A DNA stretch of 64,000 nucleotides from contig NZ_JAGXCY010000001.1 of NCBI RefSeq assembly GCF_018310695.1, positions 248,001 through 312,000 of the forward strand, given 5' to 3'. Position 1 is the stretch's first letter. Each line of letters begins with the position of its first letter. The translations under genes were made by a program, and so were the position numbers. The notes below the pieces were generated by a model, which had not been told where the DNA came from, ran no database searches, and was given only the letters and a program-made list of their open reading frames with translations. This DNA is from Paenibacillus sp. Marseille-Q4541 (GTDB taxonomy: Bacteria; Bacillota; Bacilli; Paenibacillales; Paenibacillaceae). Below are positions 17,356 through 26,354 of this stretch, in pieces.

Positions 17356-18033
17356 TTATCTCGTGAAAATATGATTTCCAATCGTTTTCACAGCAGGACG
17401 AGCCATGCTCCACGCTGATGTTGCAATTTTGGGATTATAATAATAAAGCGCTCCCTCTGCTGGATCTTCACCATTTAGTGCACGTCTCGCTGCTGTATAG
17501 GCAGATGAATCTGGAGTGAGATTATACTGACCATCATCTACGGCAGTAAACTGTCTTGGTTCAAGGATGACCTCCGTTATTGAATCAGGGAACAGATCAG
17601 ATTGCACTCGATTGAGGATGACCGCTGCGACTGCTACCTGTCCATCTATAGATTCCCCTCGTGCCTCACCATGCACAGCTCTTGCTAATTGGTCCAGTGT
17701 GGTTCCTCTGACAGGTGCCTGTTTTTTTAAAGCCGATACCGTTTGTTTCCCCGCTTTACCGTCTACACCAAGCCCTCTCTGCTCCTGAAAGGACCGCACT
17801 GCTTGTTCTGTTGCAGATCCATAATAACCTGTTACACCAGCATCTAGATAGCCTAGACTCTTCAATCTTTCCTGTAGCTCTACTACTTCCAAATGATGAG
17901 TTCCCTTTTGGAGCACCATAGCGCTAGCCGGAGAGGCTATACCTATGGTTCCGACTGCGATTGAGCTACTTAACAACAAACCTACCGTGAGTTTTTTCCA
18001 TTTCATTTGCACTTTCGTATTCTTCTTATTCAT
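17356..18033 (-). CDS. SleB-like cell wall hydrolase with peptidoglycan-binding domain (225 aa)
   Basis: A signal peptide (cleavage near ASA, residue 38) is followed by a PG_binding_1 domain (about 42-100: LQKGTHHLEVVELQERLKSL, GYYGSATEQAVRSFQEQRGL) and a Hydrolase_2 domain (about 115-225: ARAVHGEARGESIDGQVAVA with the catalytic-type Glu, and ALYYYNPKIATSAWS). It is probably a lytic transglycosylase-type enzyme related to spore cortex-lytic SleB. The ATG lies 13 bases after GGAGG. A paralogue lies immediately upstream. Confidence 0.87.
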   Translation of the reverse strand: MNKKNTKVQMKWKKLTVGLLLSSSIAVGTIGIASPASAMVLQKGTHHLEVVELQERLKSLGYLDAGVTGYYGSATEQAVRSFQEQRGLGVDGKAGKQTVSALKKQAPVRGTTLDQLARAVHGEARGESIDGQVAVAAVILNRVQSDLFPDSITEVILEPRQFTAVDDGQYNLTPDSSAYTAARRALNGEDPAEGALYYYNPKIATSAWSMARPAVKTIGNHIFTR

Positions 18034-18104
18034 ATATAGATGACGACCTCCAGATTCTAGTTGTAAGAAATAATGTGTTTGATAGCATCTTAACTGTTCC
18101 AGTA

Positions 18105-18148
18105 CAAAAAATGCCGAGAGAAAGGAGTATCTTATCTTTCTCTCGGCA
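18105..18148 (-). terminator. Terminator between the two SleB-like genes
   Basis: GCCGAGAGAAAG (18113-18124) pairs with CTTTCTCTCGGC (18136-18147). On the minus strand it is followed by a T6 run, so it ends transcription of the upstream paralogue. Confidence 0.88.
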
Positions 18149-18195
18149 CAGTATGTTTTCTTTTCGAGTACAATTTTGCTATTTACATCTATCTT

Positions 18196-18834
18196 TTACT
18201 TCGTGAATACGTGGTTTCCGAGTTTTTGCGTAACCGGACGTGAACTCATCCAAGATGAGGACGCGTATTTCGGATTATAGAAATACAAAGCGCCTTTTGA
18301 AGGGTCATACCCTGTCAAAGCTCTTCGCGCTGCTTCATAAGCAGAAGCCGTTGGTGTGCTCAGCTTACCATCAGCTGCAGGCGTGAATTGACCTTTTTGA
18401 AAAATAACGTTTGTAATAGAGCTCGGAAACGAGCCGTTATGGACACGGTTCAGAATGACCGCCCCTACTGCAATTTGTCCGGTAAAGGACTCCCCGCCAG
18501 CTTCATCTTGAATAATACCAGCCAGATGTTTCATCACCTTGTTGTTAATCGGTGCCTTTGCTTTCAGTTTAGCCTCCGTCTTTGGACCAACCTTTCCATC
18601 CACAGACAAGTTATTTTTCTTTTGAAAATTCTTTACAGAGCTAACCGTTTGCGTTCCATAATAACCGCTAATACCTGCCGAGAAATATTTAATCTTATTG
18701 AGTCTTTCTTGTACTTCAACTACCTTGGAACTTTTGCTACCCTTCTGTAGTGTCGCTGCACTAGCTGTTGTCGCTGCACCAAGTACTGAAAGAGCACAGG
18801 CGCATGTTAGTATAAGTGTGGGTATTTTTTTCAT
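18196..18834 (-). CDS. SleB-like cell wall hydrolase with peptidoglycan-binding domain (212 aa)
   Basis: It has the same plan as its neighbour: signal peptide (to about residue 26, TASA), PG_binding_1 (LQKGSKSSKVVEVQERLNKI, GYYGTQTVSSVKNFQKKNNL) and Hydrolase_2 (GIIQDEAGGESFTGQIAVGA, ALYFYNPKYASSSWM). The long in-frame extension up to 18936 is not signal-like, so I start at the ATG at 18834, which has GGGAGG 13 bases upstream; that spacing is long. The two genes are tandem duplicates, each separately terminated. Likely a peptidoglycan-remodelling or spore-cortex enzyme. Confidence 0.85.
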   Translation of the reverse strand: MKKIPTLILTCACALSVLGAATTASAATLQKGSKSSKVVEVQERLNKIKYFSAGISGYYGTQTVSSVKNFQKKNNLSVDGKVGPKTEAKLKAKAPINNKVMKHLAGIIQDEAGGESFTGQIAVGAVILNRVHNGSFPSSITNVIFQKGQFTPAADGKLSTPTASAYEAARRALTGYDPSKGALYFYNPKYASSSWMSSRPVTQKLGNHVFTK

Positions 18835-18987
18835 TAGTCTTAAATTTCCTCCCGTTTCATTCATGATGACACTTGGATGACATGCATCGTGTACATTTAA
18901 AATCATCACTGAATTTGGCGGCGCTAAATGTAACACCTGATGTGTACTATAACACAGGTTACAAATTTGTCACATCTGTCAATGGTC

Positions 18988-20205
18988 CTAATCTGCAAGT
19001 TCGGTTCCTTTCGTTTCCTTACCAAGCACCAGTACAGCCATCGCTCCAATCAATACGGTAACAAAGAAAAGGGTAAATATTGTGCTGAACGGAACCCCTT
19101 TCTGGACCAAAAGTCCTACAAGGAGTGGAGCAATTACACCACCAACACGGCCAACCGATGCAGACAACCCCACTCCCGTGGAGCGCGCTTTAAGCGGGTA
19201 CAGTTCTGGGGTATAAGCATACATACCTCCCCATGCTCCGAGATTGAAAAAGGATAGTGACATCCCTGCTAAAATTAGCGACACTTCCGATCCTGCGTTT
19301 CCGAACCAGAGTGCACTGACTGCCGTCATCACCAAATATACGACGAGTACAAACTTTCTCCCGAATTTTTCAATGAAATAAGCGGCAGTAAAATAACCTG
19401 GAAGCTGAGCAAGCGTCATTATGAGCACATATTGAAAACTTTTTACAAGTTCATATCCTTTGGCTGTCATGACACTAGGTAGCCATAAAAACATACCGTA
19501 ATAAGAAAATACAACCGTAAACCATAAGATCCATAACATAAGGGTTGTCTTCCGGTGTTCCACCGACCAGACGGATTTAAACTTCTCCCTAAAGGATACT
19601 TTTTTCAGTTCACTTTTCTTGTTAAAGTTAGGTGGATCCTCGATAGCTCTGCGTAAGTAGAGCGCGTACAGTGCAGGCAGAGCTCCGATTAGAAAAGCCA
19701 CACGCCAGCCATACTGGGGAATCACAAAATAAGAAATAAGTGCAGAAATAATCCAACCTGCTGCCCAGAAACTCTCAAGGAGAACAACTGCACGTCCCCT
19801 CTCCTTTGCGGGTACCGATTCTGATACAAGTGTAGAAGCGACCGGAAGCTCACCGCCTAATCCAATCCCGGCGACAAAACGAATAAGGCAGAGGAACACA
19901 TAACCTGTAGCCAGAGCCGAAAATCCGCTAGCCACCGAGAAAATAAGCAAAGTCCACATCAGTACTGCTTTCCGTCCATATTTATCAGCAAGCGTTCCTG
20001 CTAGCGCAGCTCCAACGGCCATACCAATAGAAGTTGAACTTGTAACGAGCCCTACTTCACTTGGACTTAACAGCCATTCCTTCGCGAGAGCAGCTACGAT
20101 AAAAGACATCATCCCTACTTCCATGGCGTCAAACATCCAGCTGAGTCCCGCACTGAAGAGCAGCTTGCGTTGCTTCGGATTTTGTAATACTTCAAGTTTA
20201 CTCAT
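18988..20205 (-). CDS. niaP: MFS transporter, NiaP/YceI-like
   Basis: The 405-residue permease has about 12 membrane segments. The motif-A loop GTLADKYGRKAVLM follows TM2, and the second half has its counterpart AAYFIEKFGRKFVLV. GLSWMFDAMEVGMMSFIVAAL at the start and GGELPVASTLVSESVPAKERG are typical of the sugar-porter-like NiaP/SV2 branch, which imports nicotinate. Substrate assignment is by overall resemblance only; other aromatic acids are possible. AGGGAGC precedes the ATG. Confidence 0.7.
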   Translation of the reverse strand: MSKLEVLQNPKQRKLLFSAGLSWMFDAMEVGMMSFIVAALAKEWLLSPSEVGLVTSSTSIGMAVGAALAGTLADKYGRKAVLMWTLLIFSVASGFSALATGYVFLCLIRFVAGIGLGGELPVASTLVSESVPAKERGRAVVLLESFWAAGWIISALISYFVIPQYGWRVAFLIGALPALYALYLRRAIEDPPNFNKKSELKKVSFREKFKSVWSVEHRKTTLMLWILWFTVVFSYYGMFLWLPSVMTAKGYELVKSFQYVLIMTLAQLPGYFTAAYFIEKFGRKFVLVVYLVMTAVSALWFGNAGSEVSLILAGMSLSFFNLGAWGGMYAYTPELYPLKARSTGVGLSASVGRVGGVIAPLLVGLLVQKGVPFSTIFTLFFVTVLIGAMAVLVLGKETKGTELAD

Positions 20206-20287
20206 GGTAATGCAGTGCTCCCTTATCTATGTATTTAAAGTGAAACCCAACTTCTTATTTATAATGATTTGGGACAGCCTGTCAACA

Positions 20288-20336
20288 TAAAAAAAGAGAA
20301 CAGTTTGCCTATTAAGCATACTGTTCTCTTTTTTAA
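20288..20336 (-). terminator. Terminator of the exopolysaccharide-like operon
   Basis: AAAAAAGAGAACAGT pairs with ACTGTTCTCTTTTTT and has a U tract on the minus strand, after the last gene of the six-gene set. Confidence 0.85.
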
Positions 20337-20382
20337 CTTGTTCAAACCTCTATCTCAAGCTTCTAAATGATAAAATAGAGTT

Positions 20383-21360
20383 CTACTTCTCTTCTTTACG
20401 AACGAGAGGCACACCGTCATTCATTTTCTCGTGCCATACTTCATAATGATGAATGGCAAGTCCAGCAAAGGAAGAATGTTTCGTTCCGAGCTCAGCAGCT
20501 ATTTCCATCTCCGATTCCAAATTCGTGACATTTTTTCGGAAAAAGGTCAGATGCTCACCTTCCTCGGTATGCCCTAATTCTGCTCCGATCCATACCTTCT
20601 TGTCCAGTTCATCTGCCTCACCAAGCTCTTCTTTCGAAAGATCGTACATTTGCTGACCGCTGTCCCGATAAGCCATGATTGCAATCGCATCAAACTTATC
20701 AATTATCCAGCGGCTAAATGTTCCTTTGCCACCCGGAGCTTCTCGCTTATCGAGCCAAAATGGAACTGCCGCGCTCATATAGAGGTTGCCTTCGGCTCCA
20801 GCCTGAATCCATTCCTCCATATTTTCGCTCCATTCGTCTATAACAGCTGATTCTTCTCGCTCCCATCGTTTAAGTTGGTACGGCTCGACATCAAATTGAA
20901 CACCTGCAAACTGCTCCTCTGGCGCCGCTTCCTCATTAAATGTCTTTACCCATTCAATCCAGGCCGTACCCTCTTCCCGCTTCTCGGTATAAGCCCAGTC
21001 TGCATGTCCATTCAGTGCATGGACGGAAATTTGGTGAGCTTGTGCCTGAGCATTAAAATGCCTATAGGCTTCGTCAGACACACTGTTTTTCGTTTGCAGA
21101 AAAACAGTATTCACCTTTTGTTCTGTCAGGAACGTAACAATTTCGTCCGTATGCTCTTCAATGATAGAAGCATCCCATAGCCATGTCGCTTTATTTTCAT
21201 TCACCTCGGGTGATCTCAGCATGAAGTACAGGATGAGTAAAAGAACAAAGATGACAATCAAGGTGCTCCCTTTTACCCATGCCGGCCATGTATTCCATGC
21301 GTATCCTCCTCTTTCCAATCGCTTATGAGCCTTTCCGTTTACGGAATCTTTCTTAAGCAA
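20383..21360 (-). CDS. Membrane-anchored TIM-barrel-like protein of the exopolysaccharide locus (325 aa)
   Basis: A cytoplasmic basic N-terminus (about 1-28) and one membrane segment (about 31-48, STLIVIFVLLLILYFML) anchor an extracellular domain. That domain reads like a divergent glycosidase TIM barrel: VNTVFLQTKNSVSDEAYRHF, VHALNGHADWAY, FAGVQFDVEPYQLKRWE and FDAIAIMAYRDSG. The Asp-x-Glu pair in QFDVEPY could be catalytic. A TTG start with AGGAAG 9 bases upstream overlaps the end of the dehydrogenase gene, so translation is coupled. The likely job is trimming or releasing polymer. I cannot name the family. Confidence 0.65.
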   Translation of the reverse strand: MLKKDSVNGKAHKRLERGGYAWNTWPAWVKGSTLIVIFVLLLILYFMLRSPEVNENKATWLWDASIIEEHTDEIVTFLTEQKVNTVFLQTKNSVSDEAYRHFNAQAQAHQISVHALNGHADWAYTEKREEGTAWIEWVKTFNEEAAPEEQFAGVQFDVEPYQLKRWEREESAVIDEWSENMEEWIQAGAEGNLYMSAAVPFWLDKREAPGGKGTFSRWIIDKFDAIAIMAYRDSGQQMYDLSKEELGEADELDKKVWIGAELGHTEEGEHLTFFRKNVTNLESEMEIAAELGTKHSSFAGLAIHHYEVWHEKMNDGVPLVRKEEK

Positions 21361-22717
21361 ATACCGCTTCTTCCTGCAATGTTACGGGATGCTGTACGGA
21401 ATGGCCAATTTTATAGATATGTGGTAACGGGAAGTTTTTGAAAGCATTGCGAGTGTCGAGCACCGGTACACCCAGCGATGCAATTTCATCATACTCCAGA
21501 TTTTTATGGTTTGTGATCAAGACGATGCAGTCATACCCCTTGAAATCAGCTGGGTTATAGGCCACACTATGAACGGTTTCCCCATGTTTGTCACGGAATG
21601 TTTCTGCATACGGATCAAAGTACTCTACGTTTGCGCCTGCTTCTTTAAACAGTTCATAGACTTCAAGTCCAGGAGACTCACGAAGGTCCGCAATATTTGG
21701 TTTGTAAGCCATACCCAGCAGCAAAATGTTAGATTTACGGATCGATTTTGCATATTCATTTAGAATCGTTGCTGTTTTGTTCATCACGTAGTACGGCATA
21801 TTGTCATTGGTTGATTGAGCAAGCTCAATGAACTGACTGTAGAACCGGAATCCTTTTGCTTTCCAAGACAGATACATTGGATCCAGCGGAATGCAGTGAC
21901 CTCCAATACCTGGGCCCGGATAAAATGGCATAAAACCAAACGGTTTTGTAGCCGCTGCATCAATAACTTCCCAAATATCAATACCCATACGGTCACACAT
22001 CATCGCCATTTCGTTTACAAATGCGATATTTACGCTACGGAATGTATTTTCGAGCAGCTTGGACATTTCCGCAACCTTAGGATTGGACACAGGAACTACC
22101 GTCTCCACATACTGACCGTATAGAGCTGCACCAAGTTTCAAGCAAGCTTCTGTTGTACCGCCAATAACTTTTGGTGTATTGAACGTTGTAAATCTCCCAT
22201 TTGAAGGGTCTACACGTTCTGGTGAGAAGCAGAGGAAGTAATCTTCTCCGACCTTTTTACCAATCGCCTCAAGTTCTTGCTCAATTAATTCCTCTGTCGT
22301 ACCCGGATAGGTTGTGCTCTCCAGTGTAATGAGCATGCCTTCCTTCATATGCAATTTAATCTGATCAACGACAGTTTCAATATATGACGTATCCGGATCC
22401 TGATTCTCGCTGAGCGGTGTAGGCACACAGATACTCAGTGCATCAATCACACGTAACATGCTGTAATCCGTTGTAGGCTGGAAGCGACCGCTTTGCATTA
22501 CGGTTTTCAGGTCCTCCGATGAAATATCATGAATATAGGACTCACCTTGATAAATGCTGTCCACTTTGGATGGGTCTAAATCAATACCAATAACCGTAAA
22601 GCCTTGCTTCACCATTTCTACTGCGAGTGGCAGGCCAACATATCCTAGTCCTACTACACCCAATACTGCTTTCTTGCTCTCAATTGCGTTCATCAAAGTA
22701 TGGAATTGCTCTTTCAC
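21353..22717 (-). CDS. Nucleotide-sugar (UDP-sugar) 6-dehydrogenase
   Basis: The 454-residue enzyme oxidises C6 of a UDP-hexose to a uronic acid with two NAD+. The Rossmann motif GLGYVG is at 23-28, the catalytic Cys275 is in GPGIGGHCIPLDP, and KVAEMSKLLENTFRSVNIAF holds the conserved Lys/Asn. The IGGHCIPLDP form and length resemble the WbpA/WecC/TuaD-related group acting on UDP-GlcNAc or UDP-ManNAc rather than UDP-glucose, but this is not certain. GTG start with GGAGGG 9 bases upstream. It would supply the charged sugar donor for the GT2 synthase in the same operon. Confidence 0.85.
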   Translation of the reverse strand: MKEQFHTLMNAIESKKAVLGVVGLGYVGLPLAVEMVKQGFTVIGIDLDPSKVDSIYQGESYIHDISSEDLKTVMQSGRFQPTTDYSMLRVIDALSICVPTPLSENQDPDTSYIETVVDQIKLHMKEGMLITLESTTYPGTTEELIEQELEAIGKKVGEDYFLCFSPERVDPSNGRFTTFNTPKVIGGTTEACLKLGAALYGQYVETVVPVSNPKVAEMSKLLENTFRSVNIAFVNEMAMMCDRMGIDIWEVIDAAATKPFGFMPFYPGPGIGGHCIPLDPMYLSWKAKGFRFYSQFIELAQSTNDNMPYYVMNKTATILNEYAKSIRKSNILLLGMAYKPNIADLRESPGLEVYELFKEAGANVEYFDPYAETFRDKHGETVHSVAYNPADFKGYDCIVLITNHKNLEYDEIASLGVPVLDTRNAFKNFPLPHIYKIGHSVQHPVTLQEEAVFA

Positions 22718-22875
22718 AGTACTTCACCCTCCAAATGGAATTTTAGGTAAGCATATTGCATAATTCAGTTGAATTTATACAATACCCTCCGTTATATGTG
22801 TTAAATCAGGACTACCTTATCTGTGTAAAATCTACTCGAATTTACAATCTACGAATACTGTAAAATCTACGATTT

Positions 22876-23682
22876 CTACTGAAAGCAGCGACGAATTCGT
22901 GCATCAAGTTCAACAGGTGAAAAAGGTTTCGTTACGTAATCATCTACCCCTTTTTCAAAACACTGGCTGATGGTCTGCTCTACTCGCTGGTCTGTCAGGA
23001 CAATCACTTTCGGCGGCGTTGTAAGATTTAAGTTCTGCATTTGATGGATAAATGGAACACCGCTCATTCCGTACAAATTAAGCTCTGTCAAAATGAGATC
23101 AGGTTCTACCTTGACTGCCATTTCCAAGGCGCTAAGTCCATCAACTGCTTCGTAGATGTCATAACCTTGCAGTGCAAGACGGATTTGGAGAAACTCTCTT
23201 GTCGATTCATCCTGATCCACAATGAGGATCTTGCCTGGCAGAGATGCTGTTTCATTCTGCGTATAAAGCTTGATATCCGCATCATTACTAAGTTTCGCGG
23301 TTTCAGCCATATTTTTAAGCAGATGTTTGCTTGGTTTCCCCATTTCAGGGAAGCTTGCCACCGTCAGACGTGGATCAGAACCAGGAAGCAATTGCAACAG
23401 CCCTTGTTTCAAAACCAGCGCCTGATAGTGCGTACGATTCAGTGACATAAAGGGAAGAAACACAGCTAGCGTTTCTGTCTTCGCATCTTGCCACACCTGA
23501 TATTCGGATTCACAAGTCCTCGTCAGAATGTCTCGAAGCTCAGCTTCCGGCTGCTGCTCCATATCCTTGCAATGGACAAACACAACGCCACTATGCTCAT
23601 TTGCCATTCCTCTTAGTTGCTCATCCAGAATGTCATACACACTACCTTTTACCTGGCGCTCAAGAGTTACCGTATTTGCCAT
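22876..23682 (-). CDS. Receiver-domain protein lacking the phospho-acceptor Asp (268 aa)
   Basis: I chose the ATG at 23682, with GGAAG 8 bases upstream; a GTG five codons earlier is possible. Residues 1-145 form an unrecognised N-terminal domain, possibly a degenerate GGDEF- or receiver-like fold. Residues 150-268 are a receiver domain: acidic pair in VDQDES (156-158), the Thr of VIVLTDQR and the Lys of VTKPFSP are kept, but the phosphorylation site PDLILTELNLYG has Glu200 instead of Asp. It lies inside the exopolysaccharide operon and may regulate the adjacent synthase in a phosphorylation-independent or constitutively 'on' way; that is an inference. Confidence 0.75.
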   Translation of the reverse strand: MANTVTLERQVKGSVYDILDEQLRGMANEHSGVVFVHCKDMEQQPEAELRDILTRTCESEYQVWQDAKTETLAVFLPFMSLNRTHYQALVLKQGLLQLLPGSDPRLTVASFPEMGKPSKHLLKNMAETAKLSNDADIKLYTQNETASLPGKILIVDQDESTREFLQIRLALQGYDIYEAVDGLSALEMAVKVEPDLILTELNLYGMSGVPFIHQMQNLNLTTPPKVIVLTDQRVEQTISQCFEKGVDDYVTKPFSPVELDARIRRCFQ

Positions 23683-23721
23683 AAGATTCACTTCCACCTT
23701 TCAACATTTAACTTCTATAAC

Positions 23722-25161
23722 TTAGGCAGCCTCTTCTGCCTTTGGTTCTTCCCAGCTCTGTCTTGTCATCGCACCCCAGGAGTTATTGTTCTGCATGAAC
23801 TGGATATGCCCTTGTACCCTCCACAGGACGCCAAGCTGATGATATCCAACAAACTTCAAAGCAGAAAAAGTTAACATTTTTACAAGATCAGATGGTTTCG
23901 GGTAACGACGGAAGGCGATTTCTTCTAGAATCAAGGCTCCTACACTCAGCAAATATCCACTTAGGAAGTTAAGAAGACCAAAAATGAGAAGAACCGGCCA
24001 AGCTGTCATATCAAGCATCACGTAACCAACCAAGGCCAGAAGTCCGGTAATCCGGAAATAAGGATTCAGGGCTTCAAAAAAAATGTTATACGGCATTGTG
24101 AGCATGCCCATTGTTTTATACTTGGGTCTGAACATCATATTTGCATTCTCGATCATATTTTTCAGATTACCCCGGCCCCAGCGTTTACGCTGGTTCGAAA
24201 TAATCTTGTACGTATCAGGAGCCTGAGTCCAGCAAACGGCCTCCGGACAAAATGCGATACGGTACTTTAATTTATTCTCGAGCATGTAACGATGAAGTTT
24301 GATAATAATGTTCATGTCTTCTCCCGGATATCCACCTCGATATCCGCCTACCGCAATGATGGCATCTTTACTGAATAGTCCAAAGGCTCCTGAAACAATG
24401 ATCAATCCGTTTAAGTCACTCCAGCCAATTCGTCCGCCGAGGAAAGCTTTTAAATATTCAATGGATTGAAACATCGGCCACATTTTTCGCGGCAACGATA
24501 CTTCTTTTACTGCACCGTTCTCGATTTTACATCCATTCGCAATCCGAACATCTCCGCCAATGGCAACCGTTTCTTCCGGATTTTCCAAATACATGCGTGC
24601 CATGCGAATCAGCGCGTCCTTCTCAAGCAGGGAATCTGCATCAATAGATGACACAAGCGGATAATGCGAGAAGTTAATACCGGAATTCAAGGAATCTGCC
24701 TTTCCCCCATTTTCCTTATCAATTAAGTACAGAAATGGATATTCCGGATTGTGATATACTCCGCGAACCGGTTCACATTTAATGGTTCCACGAAAAATCG
24801 GATTCTCGATGGGGGTCAGCCCAAACTCCTTAACAAGAACCTGCACGGTTTTGTCACTGGAACCGTCGTTGACGACAATGACCTCATAAGTCGGATAATT
24901 AAGCGTCATCAAACATTTTACATTTTCGATAATCGTTAACTCTTCGTTATAAGCAGGTACCAAGAGCGAAACTGGGGGGACGACATCCGATCCTGCTAAG
25001 CTTTTGAAGCTCGAATATTCTGCCCTGCGGCGAATCGTCCAAATATTTTTATAGGAGAAACACAAAATTCCAAAATATAAAACAGTAACGAAAATAACGT
25101 AATAAATAATGATCATTCCATAGCCGAGTAATATATCTTTAAGCAGTGAAATCCCCTCCAA
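23722..25161 (-). CDS. Membrane glycosyltransferase family 2, processive synthase-like (479 aa)
   Basis: An N-terminal membrane segment (about 12-35) is followed by a GT2 catalytic domain: VSLLVPAYNEELT, VVNDGSSD (97-103), DAD (174-176), GED (280-282) and QRKRW (324-328), the D-D-D-QxxRW set of processive synthases such as cellulose and hyaluronan synthases. At least two or three C-terminal membrane segments follow (about 365-425). It should polymerise and export a polysaccharide from UDP-sugars. The start overlaps the HEAT gene. TTG at 25161 has no site upstream, while a CTG at 25146 sits 6 bases after GGAGGGG, so the start is uncertain. Confidence 0.85.
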   Translation of the reverse strand: MEGISLLKDILLGYGMIIIYYVIFVTVLYFGILCFSYKNIWTIRRRAEYSSFKSLAGSDVVPPVSLLVPAYNEELTIIENVKCLMTLNYPTYEVIVVNDGSSDKTVQVLVKEFGLTPIENPIFRGTIKCEPVRGVYHNPEYPFLYLIDKENGGKADSLNSGINFSHYPLVSSIDADSLLEKDALIRMARMYLENPEETVAIGGDVRIANGCKIENGAVKEVSLPRKMWPMFQSIEYLKAFLGGRIGWSDLNGLIIVSGAFGLFSKDAIIAVGGYRGGYPGEDMNIIIKLHRYMLENKLKYRIAFCPEAVCWTQAPDTYKIISNQRKRWGRGNLKNMIENANMMFRPKYKTMGMLTMPYNIFFEALNPYFRITGLLALVGYVMLDMTAWPVLLIFGLLNFLSGYLLSVGALILEEIAFRRYPKPSDLVKMLTFSALKFVGYHQLGVLWRVQGHIQFMQNNNSWGAMTRQSWEEPKAEEAA

Positions 25162-26338
25162 TAACTTCAGACATGCGATGGGTCTGTTTTGCTCTTGGTG
25201 ATGCTCCGAAGTAGCGGTGATAGATAAGTTTTTTCTTGTTTAACATCATCATCTTTTCCAGCTCTTCTTTTCCTTCCGCTGCACCCATTGCCCGCTCTGT
25301 ATATGCAAGAGCTGCTTCTCTTGCCGTGCCGTTTGCCGTGGCAGCTGTTTCACACAACACTTCAAATCCTCGTACACCGAGCCCAGCTAAACTCTCTGCA
25401 CTTTGATTGCGTACCAGCAAGTCCGTATCACTCATCCCTTGCTGTAGCAACTGGATGCTGTTTTCTGTATAAACGGAGCCAAGTGCCTTCGCCATTGCAG
25501 CTCTAACTTCGCTATTCGCGTCTCTCATAAATTCCGCCATCGTTTGATCCTTCAATACGGGTCCCGTACTTAAATAAAGCTTGATAGCATCCGTGCGTAT
25601 TGTAACGTCATTCGAGCGGAATAAATGTCTGACAACAGGCATTACTTCCGGAGATGCATAACCGGATAACGCGACAAGCCCAACTTTGACATCTTCATAA
25701 CGATCTGATTCGAGCAGTTCCCGCAGCAGCCTGCTTGGCTCTAGGCTCGTTTCCATAAGAATATCTGCGGCCATTTGATAAATTGGTTTTCCTTTGCCAA
25801 GAAGAAGTCTTAGCATTTCTTTAAGCTCAGCAGGACGCTCTGCGCACTTTGCCACGGCTCTGGCATAAATGATGGCATGTGGCACTTTCTTCTCTTCTTT
25901 TAATACTTCTAATAATGATGTCGTCGCCTCTGCACTTCGCATCCCGCCAAGTCGGTAAGCTGCTTCTATTGTTTTGGTACCTGAGATGCTGCCAAGCTGT
26001 TTCATTTGCTTCGCAACAAACCCTGCTTCACTTGCAAGGTCACGCAGCTTCACTGCATGCTCTCCTTTAAGCTGGTCCATCATAACGATTAGCTTGTCCA
26101 TGATCACTTCCTCTTCAAGCTTTGCTAATTTCCCAGGAGGAAGCTGAACCTTCTCATTACCAGTCAAGTTCGCTTGAATGTAGACAAAATAGTCCTTGTG
26201 CTTATTTGCATATTGCTCTTTCTTACTTGTTTTTGAATTATGGGACACTTTCATCGTGATGAGCAAAACAATCCCCGCTACGATGAGTCCTGCGCACAAA
26301 TAAACGAATGCGTACGCGAGGGCCAAATTAGAAAACAT
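25139..26338 (-). CDS. HEAT-repeat protein with N-terminal membrane anchor (399 aa)
   Basis: One membrane segment (about 7-29, AYAFVYLCAGLIVAGIVLLI) is followed by a charged linker and about eight HEAT-like helical pairs from residue 100 on (AIIYARAVAKCAERPAELKE, VKVGLVALSGYASPEVMPVV, SEVRAAMAKALGSVYTENSI). The anchor orientation implies a cytoplasmic solenoid. It lies directly upstream of the GT2 synthase with a 23-base overlap and probably serves as a scaffold linking the synthase to the receiver protein. AAAGGAGGA precedes the ATG. No enzymatic motif is seen. Confidence 0.75.
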   Translation of the reverse strand: MFSNLALAYAFVYLCAGLIVAGIVLLITMKVSHNSKTSKKEQYANKHKDYFVYIQANLTGNEKVQLPPGKLAKLEEEVIMDKLIVMMDQLKGEHAVKLRDLASEAGFVAKQMKQLGSISGTKTIEAAYRLGGMRSAEATTSLLEVLKEEKKVPHAIIYARAVAKCAERPAELKEMLRLLLGKGKPIYQMAADILMETSLEPSRLLRELLESDRYEDVKVGLVALSGYASPEVMPVVRHLFRSNDVTIRTDAIKLYLSTGPVLKDQTMAEFMRDANSEVRAAMAKALGSVYTENSIQLLQQGMSDTDLLVRNQSAESLAGLGVRGFEVLCETAATANGTAREAALAYTERAMGAAEGKEELEKMMMLNKKKLIYHRYFGASPRAKQTHRMSEVIGGDFTA

Positions 26339-26354
26339 GGATGAGTATCCTCCT

